A stretch of 64,000 nucleotides of DNA from Parasponia andersonii (lineage: Eukaryota; Streptophyta; Magnoliopsida; Rosales; Cannabaceae), in contig JXTB01000109.1 of NCBI GenBank assembly GCA_002914805.1, positions 886,189 to 950,188 on the forward strand, in the 5' to 3' direction. A program made the position numbers and the translations under genes. This document shows, one piece after another, positions 11,101 through 29,805 of the stretch (the first letter of the stretch is position 1; each line of letters begins with the position of its first letter). Below the pieces are notes generated by a model. The model did no database searches. It was not told the origin of the DNA and saw only the letters and a program-made list of their open reading frames with translations.

Positions 11101-14100
11101 TCGATAGTTTAATGTGCATAGACAAAACAATTTACTAATCATTCGGTATAGTTTCCTGCCGTGAAACAGACAAGCTAAACAAGAAACATAGATGTGCATA
11201 GAAGCAAGAATGAAATTCGGAAGGTAAACATGCTTTGAGAAAAGGATTCCAATTCGGCAAATTAATTTAAGTTTGGGTGAAGAGTCTCATGCAAAGCTCT
11301 GGTAAGCCCATTTCAGTACATTGAGAGAATGTCTTAGAATTGAACTTTATAATCTAAAGCAGCTCTATACACATATTTTCTTGCACTAATGTTCAGAAAC
11401 ATCAGAAAGACATAACTAATCTTAAATTCAGAAGTAGGGATCACTCAGTGTAAGTAATACTAAGCAGACCTGTATCATCTGCTGAGGGCCTTCAGTTGGC
11501 TTCTTAAGGAACAGTTTGACAGTAGCAGTCAGCAATTGCAACTGGACTTGTGCAGGCTCTTCAGGGAAACTCTCCAAAAAGCTCTCAAGGAGCTCATCAG
11601 CATTATCAATTCTTTCCGCATATTCACCAATTATCCAGATCATTGATGCCTAAAGGAACAAAGAGATGAAGACCATATTGCTTGGTAAAAATGAGTAAAC
11701 AATGAGATATTAAGCTGTGAGCTTGTTTAGTAACAGAGGAAGGAACATATTTACCTTAGCTTCTGGTTCATCTAGAGTGTCAAGACTCTCACATAGTGTT
11801 GCAATGATGGACTCATAGCTGCAAAAGCAATTACAGATTTAATGTAAATAGTTATGATGGAGAAAAGGAAAAATCATTCTTATTACAAATCAGAAATAAT
11901 ATAACTTACGTATTCGGATATCTCCTAAAGATATCTTTGATCACAATAATAGCCTCTTGAACCACATAATTCACCTTAATCTTAATCAATTCAAGTAGAA
12001 CACTGATGCACCGCTCAGCTGCTCTTTCTAATTTGATGGCACAGCGACCAATGGCACGAACTGCCTTCCTAACAAAATCCACATCAACTTCAGTAGCGTA
12101 CTCTTTAAACTCCAATAGAACCTACAGAATTATCATGCAAAAAAGGCAAAATTAAATTAAACTCGGATTATTATATAAGCAATAAAGAAGTTTAATCAGA
12201 ATTCTTTTAAGTACGAGAAATATTCAACATACCTGGTCTATATTTCGGTCAGAAGCAAGCTTAATCATGATTTCTAACTTTTCCATCTTCACATAAATGG
12301 GATCATTATACTTGCAGAAGAACACCTAGCAAAAAACTAACTAATGTGAGACAAGATCTCACTATAGCGAGACCACGACTTCAAGCACAAGTAACAGCTA
12401 TTGTTGTGCATATACGGGAGTATACAACATTAAAAGTTAGAATGAAGAGGCAACATATAGACAGATAAAGATTCACCTTAATTTCATGCGCAAGGATTGT
12501 AGGCCGTCTTTGTACTATAAGGTTGATGTTCCGTAATGCAACATACTGTATTTCAGGTTCAGCAGAGAGTAATGTCACAAGTGGAGGAGCCATCTTCTTG
12601 CAAAGATTTCTAACCACATCAGTACTAGTTATAAGTTCCATTTGTTGCAGTATCATCTGCAAGGAAAAGATATGGGAAAGATTGTTATAAGGGTGGATGT
12701 TGAAAGGAAACAAATATTAACACGTTAGTAATAATGAGATGACGCCGAATGATTAACCAAAGCATCACCTTCACAGCTGAAAGTACAACTGCACAGTTAG
12801 CATGTTGTAGTCGGGGTGTAACTCGCTCTACTATGTTCTCAGCTTCACGAGCATCAGCTGCCTTGTATCTAGAAAGAGCATCCAGTATAAAAACTTGACC
12901 CCACCTGGAAATTATCATGTTCATGTCAGACAACAAAAAGCTAAGGAATCTCAAAGAAATAACTTGCACAGCCATTGAATGCGGAGTCAACAGAAAAACT
13001 GTATCAACAATGATATATACCAACCAAGAAGACCTAATTATGTGATATCAAAGTTATTTTTCAATGACAAAATTAAACAATACAATTATTCAAGATCTTT
13101 TGAAAAAAATGAAATAAACTTACTCAGTGCATTCATTTAAAGCCGTAAGCAGCTTTGAGAGGGTGTGACTAGTGATCTCAAAAATTGGTCTATTACTATT
13201 CTCTTGAATTTCAGCAAGAGCAGCCACAGCATTTGCTACAACCATTGGATTGTTGTCAGATATCAAATCCTTGAGAGATTCAAGAAAACCCCTATCCTCA
13301 ACCAACTCAGCATTTATGTCATAAAGTTTGGCAACACATATGGCTGCTGTCTTGCGAACATATGGATCATCATCCTATCAACATATAAAATTAATCAGTA
13401 CAGAGATAATAAACCGCAAGAAAAGTAGAACATGGGCAAAAGTAAAACAACTTTAAATATCTACTGTAAATATCAGAATCTTAATTCCCATTAGGAAAAG
13501 CCTAGAAAGCTGAAAGTTTTCAACTGTAAATATCTACCTTAAGACACCTCTGAAGGGGATCGCAAAGATATTCTGTAATTTTATCAACACGAATGCAACC
13601 CATTGTGCGTACGGCCAAAGCACGAATCAAAGGATTTGGGTCCTGTGAATCCTGCAGAAATGATAATGGAACGTTCACTAAAGACACTTCATTTTTTTTT
13701 TTTTTCCCATAACCGTTTCAGTCCAAGTGATATGCTGGTGTCAATAACAAAATGTAGAAGACGTAACCCACCTTAACAAATGTATTCACTGCGAGTATTG
13801 CTAAGTCCGGCTGGCTTTTCGCGTAATTTATGAGGTACAGATAAACAAGCTTCTTCAGCTCCAAATTTTCAGTTTGCATGCAATTCACAACATCGGTGAA
13901 GAGCGATGAAACATCCTTCCCAACTGTCATAGCTGCAATCACTTTCTTAACAGCATCTTTTCTCTTATCCTACATGACCCATCAAACAAGAATGTGATTC
14001 TGGAACAAGAACAACATAACCAAACAACCTTCAAAAACCCATTAACATAACAACAATTCCATTTTCCCAAATCAAGTTTACATGATAGAATAAGAGTTTT

Positions 14101-14552
14101 TTTTTTTTTTTTCTACTTCCTAGTCAATTATTTGCCAAAGATTATAGATCCCAAGATGCAAATCACAAACTACCTCTCCCAGTAACTCGAGCAACCCACA
14201 ATGAATTCAACAAAATTCAGAATTTCCTACCCATTTCCCACCAGTTTCTCGGGAAACAAACAGAACGTAGATCATTAACATAAACAACACAACAACCCAA
14301 ATCCAGAATCTATACACGAAATGAAGGCATAATTCCAATTGTTTCAAAAAGCAATCTACGCAACGAATCAACAGATCTAAATATGGAAAACATAAGCGAT
14401 GCAGATCGGAGATCCACATATACATATTACATATAATATACATGAAGAGAGAGAGAGAAGAAGACCTTGTACTGGGAATTGAGCTCCTCCTTGAGCTCAG
14501 GGATTTCTCCCTTCTTAGTGGTGGAGAAGTACTTGGAATCGTGGCCACTCAT
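8196..14552 (-). CDS. Beta-adaptin, large subunit of AP-1/AP-2 clathrin adaptor complexes (15 exons, 903 aa)
   Basis: Exons: 14466-14552 (ATG 14552), 13772-13969, 13538-13651, 13124-13374, 12769-12904, 12477-12656, 12233-12325, 11910-12121, 11755-11818, 11470-11649, 10760-10852, 9948-10357, 9477-9666, 9191-9394, 8196-8495 (stop TGA). All junctions are GT/AG and phases agree, giving 2712 nt. The protein starts [20 protein letters not shown], carries the HEAT-like adaptin N-terminal trunk (about 10-535), a Pro/Ala/Ser-rich hinge (about 590-680) with an acidic/leucine [10 protein letters not shown] motif where clathrin-box motifs lie, and a two-lobed appendage (about 680-903). The length matches plant BETAB/BETAC adaptins (about 890 aa). 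These subunits join gamma- or alpha-adaptin, mu and sigma subunits on trans-Golgi or plasma-membrane vesicles and recruit clathrin. In plants the AP-1 and AP-2 beta chains are not distinguishable by sequence, so the complex is left open. The gene appears intact and is divergent from XPB. Confidence 0.96.
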
Positions 14553-15933
14553 TTCTGAGGCGTCGTCTCCTCCTCTGAGAGAGTTAGTCTGAGTCGAGGA
14601 AGAAGAAGAAGAAGAAGAATAGTTGCAGAGAAGATCAAAGCTTCAAAAGCCCACAAATAAACCGTGTCTTGCTCTCCAATACGAACCGGTGTGCGAACCG
14701 AACCGGCTATGGTTGACGGGCACGACCCGAATATCTCTTGAGGCTCTCTTCCTCTTCTATTGGGCTATCTTAATATGGGCTCCTGACTTGGATTAGTTTG
14801 GGCCAAAATGACTTTTGAGTACCTATAAGATGTAGCGTTTCTAACACTTGTACCAATAGAAGCTCAAAAGAATTACAAAAATACGGAGATAAGTTTTTTT
14901 TTTCAATTTCTGTACGGTTTTTATTAAAAAAAATATAGCTTTTTAAAATTTTTTAGAAAAAACCATTTTTTAAATGATCACTGGTTACTAGTTTTTAAAA
15001 ATTAGTTACCGGATATCAGATACTAATTATAAATACATTTGGTTACTAGTTACTAATACTCGAAAACTGAATATTGGTTATTAGTTATTATTTTAAAAAA
15101 TGGTATGTTTCTAAATATGTTTTTTGAAAACTGTATTTTTATAATAAAAACCATACTGAAAAACACATCCCGCCGTATTTTATAAATTTTTTTTCTTCAA
15201 ATGACTGAATGATAGTGGTAATTGATCATATCTAAAGCTCCTTTGATTATTTGATATTTTTGAGCTCATTTTGTTTTTTTGTTTTTGTTTTGTTTTTTTT
15301 TTTTTTTTTGCATATAGGAGGACTGGTGGAACAAAAGGAGAAGAAGGCGAGAAGAGGAGAAAAAATGAATAAGTTTTTTTATTATTATTTTAAATAAATA
15401 ATAAATAAAGAAAATATAGGAGAAATTTTTGCAACAAAAATTAGTCTGGGGCATAACTCAATAACCCCAATAATTAGGAGAAAATACAATTTAACCTTGG
15501 ATGTAATTTCCTTATATTTTAATGGATAATAATTGAGATACTGATTTTTAAAATGAAATTTTTAATACTAAAACATTAGCAGTGTGATTTGTTCAATTCA
15601 ATTGGTGGTACATTTATTTTAATAAGTTGGGCTTTTAACTTCAGTCGTGGGTCCCGCTCGAATTAACAGCGCGTGCCACCACCTCCTCTTGTACGTAGAG
15701 GCGGTTCCCTCTTCCCTGGGCCCGTAGTATAATACTCGACCTCGCTCGCTCCATTGAAACACATAAGAAGAAGAAGAAGAGAACCCTCTCCAAATTCCGT
15801 ACACACAGCTCTCTGGCTCGGGTTTCAGACCATTCAATCTACTTCAAGCCGATCACATTGATATCGATACATTTCACGTGCAGTTCAAGAATAATCTCCA
15901 GCTTAAAAGCTATAATTTTGATTTAGAGAAGCT
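14553..15933. promoter_or_regulatory. Divergent promoter interval between beta-adaptin and XPB
   Basis: A 1.38-kb interval separates the two start codons. The first ~100 bp on the adaptin side is a GAA-rich 5' leader (about 14597-14620); the XPB side has a GAAGAA leader near 15764-15782. A TIR element occupies about 14881-15179, followed by a poly(T) tract at 15292-15309. No confident TATA box was placed. A shared regulatory role is inference from the layout only. Confidence 0.45.
14881..15179. mobile_element. Small TIR element (MITE), about 300 bp
   Basis: The left end reads ATACGGAGATAAG then a T-run, then TACGGTTTTTATTA. The right end read on the minus strand gives ATACGGCGGGATGTG then ATGGTTTTTATTATAA. 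These imperfect inverted ends enclose AT-rich sequence with repeated GGTTACTAGTT motifs and no coding capacity. A clean target-site duplication was not found, so the superfamily is undetermined. Confidence 0.55.
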
Positions 15934-22463
<6,530 letters not shown>

Positions 22464-22866
22464 GACAAATGGGGGAAGGAAGCTTGAAACAAACGTGGTA
22501 ACCTTGAGAATGAAGTGTCGACAAGTTTTACATGTGAAATATCTCTGCTGTGTAAATTTCCAACTTGGGTATAAGAACTGCCACTTGGAAATGAAAGGGT
22601 GTAGGTTGTAATTACTGAACAACATGTTGCAGAATCAAAGGATCTTTAACTATCGATCATATAATATTTGGTTCTGGTTTGTCTAATGAGATTGAGAAAT
22701 GCAGTGGAATAAAGTCATGAAGGGCCTTTTTTTTTTTTTTTTTATGTAATGCAAGCACATGAGAAAATATGCCTACACTTTGAGACACTTTATAATGCAT
22801 ATCTGCTTCTACGTTGATAGTAGAATATATTATTCTGCAAGAGATTGAGTTCTCATACTATTTTGG

Positions 22867-22914
22867 CAATGATAACTATTTGTTACTCTTCAATGATAAC
22901 TATTTGTTACTCTT
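22867..22914. repeat. Perfect 24-bp tandem pair
   Basis: CAATGATAACTATTTGTTAC followed by TCTT occurs at 22867-22890 and again immediately at 22891-22914, without mismatch. Confidence 0.92.
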
Positions 22915-23410
22915 TCTCTTGGTTGTAGCTTAGAAGTTGGCAGTATAGTGATTAGTACTCTTCTGTTCTGTATGTACAATAGAGTGCAATTTGGTGGCCT
23001 GGTCATACGGGCTTATGGTTACAAGTTACAACGTAGCACTAGTCTATAGTCAGATGGGCAGTATAAGCTATCGGTAGCCAATAGTACGAGTTGTTAGCTC
23101 CTTGAAATTAAGTTTTGTATCTGAATCAGATTCACTTTAAACCGGTTGTGTTCTGACTTCTGCTAGCAACATTGCATTAGGGTCACCCATCACAGTTGCT
23201 AGCAATGTTAGTAACTTGCATTAGGGTCGTTGATCACAGTATACCTTACATGAACGAGCGGTTTTGATTGGTTTTGATTGTATAGATGGGTATTGCGTAT
23301 TGGTTTTGATTGTATAGCACGGAAAGTTCGAATTCAGAATACTGCGCCACCAAAAAGAATTTGTCAGCTGTCACATCTTGAAGTTGGTAAGTGAGCCCAC
23401 CGAGTACTTT

Positions 23411-23412
<2 letters not shown>

Positions 23413-23450
<38 letters not shown>
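23413..23450. repeat. (GA)n microsatellite
   Basis: About 19 uninterrupted GA units in the XPB downstream region. Confidence 0.97.
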
Positions 23451-23456
<6 letters not shown>

Positions 23457-23757
23457 TTGATGGATGGCTTTATGGATTCTTCACACGTTGGGGGAATATT
23501 TATTGTTTTCATATATTAATTTATTTCCTTTCTAACTTGCAAAGACCTAGGATATAGGCTAGTATTTGACTGCTTTTGGGACATTCTTCTGGCTCTTGGT
23601 GTATGAAATTTTGCACTTGATTGTGAATGCCCCACCATTAACTCATTCAGACAGACTTATTTACAGTAAAATGAAACAAAAGCCAAAAAGATTCACTTCA
23701 CCAAGCCAAGCTCAAATGCTGCTCTCATTATTGCTCTTTTATATTCTAGTATGCTCT

Positions 23758-23758
<1 letters not shown>

Positions 23759-23799
<41 letters not shown>
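23759..23799. repeat. (AG)n microsatellite
   Basis: About 20 uninterrupted AG units, 310 bp beyond the previous GA tract. Confidence 0.97.
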
Positions 23800-23802
<3 letters not shown>

Positions 23803-26180
23803 CAAATCAAAAAGAAACTGCAATGTTGTAGCTAGAAAAAGCCAAGTAGAATACTAAATTTGGCTTGAAATAGACATCACTCCTAATCCCAATTAGCGGA
23901 GACAAGAAGAAAAAAATAAATCATTTGCAGTAAAGTAGGACCGAGGGTACAATATTCATTACAAGTAGTGTACTAAATAAAATATAACAATCAGATTGTT
24001 ATGAGGAATCGTTCTTCCAGTCAACTGTATGACAACTAAAGCTTGCTTAGTTAATTTGTAAGGTGTAAATTATCTATCTTTCATTTGTGTAGATATTCTT
24101 TTTTTTTTTTTAACCTTTTACAGCTTTCAAAATACAACGTTGACACTGTTTTTCTTTTGGTTTAATATTTCATGATTTTTGAAAAGTGTTGTAGAACACT
24201 TCAGTCACTATATTTGGACCCAACTATTGTATTGGCACAGTTCCTCAAAGTATTCTTTTGTAAGACCTACCGAAAATACCTACACTTCGGTTGGAATGAT
24301 CTTTACCATTTGTATGGACCCTCTTTCGTACAAATATTGTCCATTTTGATTTTAGCGCTTCACAGTTTTCTAAAACGCGTCTACATAAATTAAGAATAAC
24401 ATTTTTTTTAAGGCCAAAATACATCTCTCCCTAAGTTCTATAGAGCACTATATTATTTTTAATGGTAATAAGGTTGAAGGTGAAACTATAGTTAGGGTCA
24501 CAAGTGTTAAATACACAAGACTAAGGCTACCCACTTAATTCTATGAAACTTAAAGCAATGCTATATATGACGACATGTGCAAATTCGTCGTTGGAACTAA
24601 CTCTACTTGATGAATATCTAATGCATTCTTACATGGGTGATGATTTCATCACCAACAGATATATAGTCTTCCCTTGAATTCGTGGCTCATATTTTCTTTA
24701 ACTACATCTATATGATCAAACTTTTATCATTTTCTTTTTGGGTTAAATAGAATAAAATGAATTTCTACTGCCGAAGGGGAAAAAAGCCCATTTGGAGTTT
24801 CTTTCTCTACCCTTTTCTTCTTTTTCCATGCTGCCTTACCAAAAGTTTCATCATTAGCAAAAATGGGGGCTCTCTATCTTGTCTGCTTTATGGACATTAC
24901 AAAGAATACTAAGATGGTCCACTTAAACATTAATGGAATAAGGTTCGTGCATATTTTTTACTATATTGTTTTTTTTTTTTAAAAAAAAATTGCCTAATAA
25001 TGCTAAGAATGAAGAACACCCATGTTCTAAACCAAAATTTTGCACCAAATAATATTGAACTACACTTTTTTTCACAAAGTGAGATCAAATCATTCGAAGT
25101 TGTGTAATTAGAATTTATTCCATATTATTAAGTAAAACAAATTTGGTGTAAATTACGAGCGTCTTTAGCAGACAAACCAATTCTGAAAGTTTTCACAACA
25201 TGGAATTTTTGGTGTACTAACAAGGATCCTTTTCTTAGGCCAAACAAAAGGAGAAAGCCAAAATTAAAAAACTGACACTCATTTTCTCTCCTCATTTTCT
25301 CATATTCTAGCGAAAATTCTTTCTTGGGTATCTTTGAAATTTGGAATTAGGCTATAGCATTTTTTTTTTTTTTGGACGAAGAATTAGGCTATAGCTAGTG
25401 GTAACTAATCTTCACACAAATCTTATAGCAGTGCAATGATAGGCATGTTGAAGTTACAAATTTTAGCTTTAAATATTAATTTATTTTCATATTGTGCTAG
25501 TCAAAAGTGAGTCTTTGGAATCATTGTTTGTGCTTATTGATCAATTTAAATATTCATTCTTTTCTTTACTGCTCTCCCCATTAAGTTTGAGTTGTCTCTC
25601 TTTCTCTCTCATAGACATATGTTTATCACAGCACACAAGATTGGCTATGCAAAATGATCCGGATTCCCAAGTACTTGCCAAATGACACAATTTATAAAAA
25701 TACATATTTATATTTATATAGTTTCAAAGCTGTAGCTTAAATTGATGAGATTCGGTCTTAAATTTGTATCTCCTTTTATGACCCAATATTAGGTGCTTAT
25801 TGTTTCTTTATGGGTTTCCATTGGCATTTTTGATAGAGTCTTATCTGTGTGAATATGAACATGAAAACAAAATTTTTTAAAAGAAGTAGATAAAAAATTA
25901 GACCCTTTTTCTGATGTTCTTGTTCCATACTGTGTTAATCTCTTTTTCCATAAAGAAAATGAGTCAAACTAACACAGTAGGAGATTGAAGATGCCGAGCT
26001 TGACGAGGGTTATGACTTTGGAGAAACTATTATTATGAGCTTTATGATTAAAGCATCTATATATGTATATCATATATTTAATACTAGAAATTGCCACTCA
26101 AATGGATTTTATTAAAGAAAAATAATGTAATAGTAGTAGTAGCAAATGGTTCGTGAAACTTATTAAGTTTGGTGACTAAG

Positions 26181-26926
26181 GGGCTGTTTGACATCATAAC
26201 TAAAAAATAGTTTTTTATTTTTAAAAACAGAAAATTATTTTCTGAGAACACGTAAGGGTTTTTGACATTATTCTCTGATAACAGTTTTTAAAAACAGAGT
26301 TAAAGAAAACAAAAAATTCAGAAAACAACAAAATGTTGTTTTCAAGGTGTTTTTTTAATTTTTTCTTTTTTTGAAAAAAATAAAAATTCTTTCATATGAT
26401 TTTTATATACATATTTTCTTGTAACTTTCTCTCTCGTCACCTTCTCTAACCACTCTTTCTCTCTCCTCACTTTCTCTCTCTTCATAATCTTAATCTTCAT
26501 TCTCTCTCATCACTTTCTCTCTTCTCATTCTTTCTCATCACTTTCTCTCTCCTCATTTTATTTCATCACTTTTTCTCTCATCATTTTCTATCTCTTCATT
26601 TTTTTTAATCACATTATTTCTCCCTATTCTTTATTACTACTTTATTTTTTATAACTTTTTTATCTTTATTTTTTATCTCCATGCATTCTTATCATTTTCT
26701 CTCTCTTTATTTCTTACTTGAATTTATCTCTGGTCACTCTCTCTTGACTTTTTTTCTCTAATATTTTTTTTATAATACAAATATATATATTTTAAAAAAA
26801 AATTATTTTTAGAAAATATTTGCCAAACACCCATTGTTTTCTAAAAATATTATAAAATAGTTTTTGTTCTTATTTCTGAAAACACAACTCTGAAAACAGA
26901 AAACAAAAAACAATGCCAAACAGGCC
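26181..26926. mobile_element. TIR element (about 0.75 kb) with CT-rich core
   Basis: The left end GGGCTGTTTGACATCATAAC and the right end (read on the minus strand GGCCTGTTTGGCATTG, then TTTTTTGTTTTC) form terminal inverted repeats, and subterminal segments around 26200-26290 and 26815-26900 are also complementary. The interior (about 26420-26760) is a low-complexity array of CTCTCT/CTTTCTC with recurring TCATCACTTTCTCTCT. No transposase frame is present, so it is non-autonomous. The GGGC-TGTTTGG terminus is common among plant hAT-like MITEs; the target duplication could not be settled. Confidence 0.6.
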
Positions 26927-29805
26927 TAAATCTTCAACGTGTTTCATTTCACATTTATTCAAATTGAGAAATAATATCATTTCAACAGAAAAAAAAAATT
27001 GAAGTGATATCGCATCCTGTAGATATGGTTCCTGCCAGCTAGTGCAATTTATATATATATATATATATGTGTGTTTCTTTGCTGGGTGATGCTACCTAGC
27101 TATAAAGAGCTCTAGCTAGAGTATTGACACTTGGTCAGCAGCTTAGCTTTTGGACATGCCTTGGTTGAATTATTTCATGTAAAAATAATCACAATATATT
27201 AATAACTATAGCACCAATGTGTTCTTTTTTCTCATGCCTTGTACAACATTTTTCAATTTCTTGCTTTTGGATTTGACACGTAAAGCTGCTTTAGTACACC
27301 ATCTCTCCAGCTCAAGCAGCTTGATTATATAAAAGTTTTGGTATGGTTTTTCAAGTTTGGCTTCTTTTTTTTTTTTTAATGCTCCTAATTTTTTATGATT
27401 TACGTGTTTGATATCTAGCTCTATATATCTCATGCATTGATACGGTGGCTCAGCTCATATATGCTAACTTTGAAATTTTTCGGTAGTTTTAGTTAAAATT
27501 TTCTATTCTATTATATTGACATTTTATATTGACATATTATAATGAGAAAATACTAGCATCAAATAAAACTAATATATCTAATGATATCTTCGTTTTTCAG
27601 GATGAAATTCATGGTAAGACCATATAAATTCCACTCTAATAATAAAAAGTGAATACGTAAAACGCGTTTAACGCTATCATGTATACATTACAGTATGTTT
27701 GCCTATGTGGAAGAGTTTGACATGGTGAGATGCTTTTGGCCTGTGTCACACACACTCTAAAACTACAGTGCTTCAACTTATTTGCCGTCCAGTCATCACT
27801 GTGGCTAATGATTTGACAGCACTAAAAAGGGTTGAAGCATAATTAAATTATATCATCAGAAACCATCCTCTAGCCTTGGAAATTCTTTGACTGCCATCTG
27901 ATTGGAAATTGGAAACAATTAGATATATAATATATAGTTTCATTGCTATATATGCTTTTCCTATTTTGGTAATGAAAAGTTTCCAATCAAGAGCAAAAGA
28001 AAAACATTGGTTAAGCCCAAAGAAGGCCATAAATTTAGTGGTAATTGTCAAATTATATTCAACTTTATCTTCCTAAAGAAGCAAAACAAATAACAAATAA
28101 CAAATATAATAGGTTCCAACATGACCATTACTTAGTGCAGCATCATATATATACCTATATAGATTGTTATATTTATACATTTGATTTTGATAGTCAAATA
28201 AGAGGGTTACCAATTGTCATGTTTTTCCGGAGCTACATTGATTGCTTTTCTGACAATTAAAGAAAAGAGTTTAAGAACCTACTTCAGTATATATGTAGGG
28301 GTATACCAGATTATGTCTGTGAATATTATAGGTATATATTTTTCTTTTTTGTCCACCAAGTTTTGGAATAGTTTCTCAACCTATTAGATGAAGTAAACTC
28401 ATTTGGGAATCCAGACATGCCCTGGCAAAAAGGGTTTTAAACAATTTTCATCAAAAGCCACTTTAATGAAGAATGACTTTTAACACGGCTGCTTAAGGTA
28501 TAGCATTATAAATATTATATATATACATGTTTATGTACAATGTACGAAGTTATTACTTGATCACAGAATAACATGCCAGTTAGTGGTGAGTTCATAAACG
28601 TCATTTTCCAACTAAGATCTCAAAAACTTTGCCTTTATAGCTTCCAATTATCGGTTAGCAGAAACTGCAAAGTTCTTCTCTAGTAATTAGAGCAACTTGT
28701 AGGGCCAGTTGAGTAATACTGAATTGCATTTTGACTGAAAATCAACTAGTAAGAATGAGAATTTCAGATTTTAGTTAAAGTTTTACATTGTGCAAGCTTT
28801 GCAAGTTGTCTTGGAAATCATTCAACTTTCTACTGAGAGTGGCCCAAGGAGACCTATAATTGATTCAAGGGTTTAATTAATTGTGTATCATACACAAAAG
28901 TTTCATATAGTTTGAGAATATGTTGTTAAGGGAAAATAATAATCACTTAAACAATAACTTTTCTGTTCAGACCAACTTTTTAGCTGGTGACCATATAATG
29001 CAGCATTTGATTTTGAGGGGCAAGTAACAATGAAGCTCTCAAGATCAAGCTAGCATGCATAACCATTTTACAATCCTTTTTTTTTTTTTTTTCAGAACAA
29101 ATATAGTTCAGTGAAACAAAAGTTTTTTTAATTTGAAAATAGAATTGCTTCTTTTTCTCTGCAAGTTTTGAAAGCAAGCTTTATTTATAGTTGAAGATAA
29201 TATATGGAAAAAATAAAAGTGTGCCGTGTGATTTTGGACAGAAAGTGTGCTTGTATAATGTATTTGTGTCGTCTCTCTTAAAGATTCATGCACCTGAGGA
29301 GTATGCCAACATCTCCAAAATGGTATGTGGGAGATGACTACTTGGCTTTTTCTACCATAATGGTACTCAAAATCCCAGAATGATTATTAAGGTATCCTTT
29401 GTTGCCAAGCAAACCACAAAGTCTTACACTAATCAAGGTCAAAGACTTAGCTTACGAAATTCTTAAAAAAGTTAAGATTATTATTATTTGACCATATTTA
29501 CATATGAAAGTTAAAATAATCATTAAAGAGAAAAAAAAAAAAAAAAAAGAACTACCAGGAGCTAACTGCTACCAGCCTACAACTACCCAACTAGATAACC
29601 TCAGCAACACTTTGTTGTCTTATTAAAATAAGATACCAAAACAAAAAATAAAAATAAAGAAGAAAATGGAAAAGCCTCTTGATTCTTTGCTCAAAAAGGC
29701 ATTTTGTGGTCATGTTGTGGTCCGGACCTAAACTATTGTAAAGAAAAACTCCACCAAAGAAAAATAAAAAGCTCCACCAGAGAAAAGCTTCTTCTTCATC
29801 TTTCA
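26927..29805. other. Intergenic, nothing coding recognised
   Basis: AT-rich sequence with a (TA)n tract near 27050-27068 and homopolymer runs (27367-27379, 29077-29092, 29531-29548). The short open frames are AT-rich noise without family resemblance. The final ~100 bp are probably the CMF gene 3' UTR. Confidence 0.55.

Larger units (their letters stand above)
22464..26178. other. Intergenic, AT-rich with microsatellites and short duplications
   Basis: No gene was recognised on either strand. Contents: XPB 3' UTR (roughly the first 250 bp); a perfect 24-bp tandem pair at 22867-22914; related copies of TTGCATTAGGGTC near 23172 and 23217; repeated TTGGTTTTGATTGTATAG between about 23269 and 23320; two long (GA)n tracts; and many homopolymer runs. 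Confidence 0.6.

Noticed and set aside
26420-26760. CRISPR-like or satellite array suggested by recurring TCATCACTTTCTCTCT
   Set aside because: Repeats are irregular, pyrimidine-only and lie inside a TIR element; spacers are not unique.
27206-27433. 75-codon Lys-rich minus-strand frame
   Set aside because: Composition is driven by poly(A/T) runs; no conserved motif.
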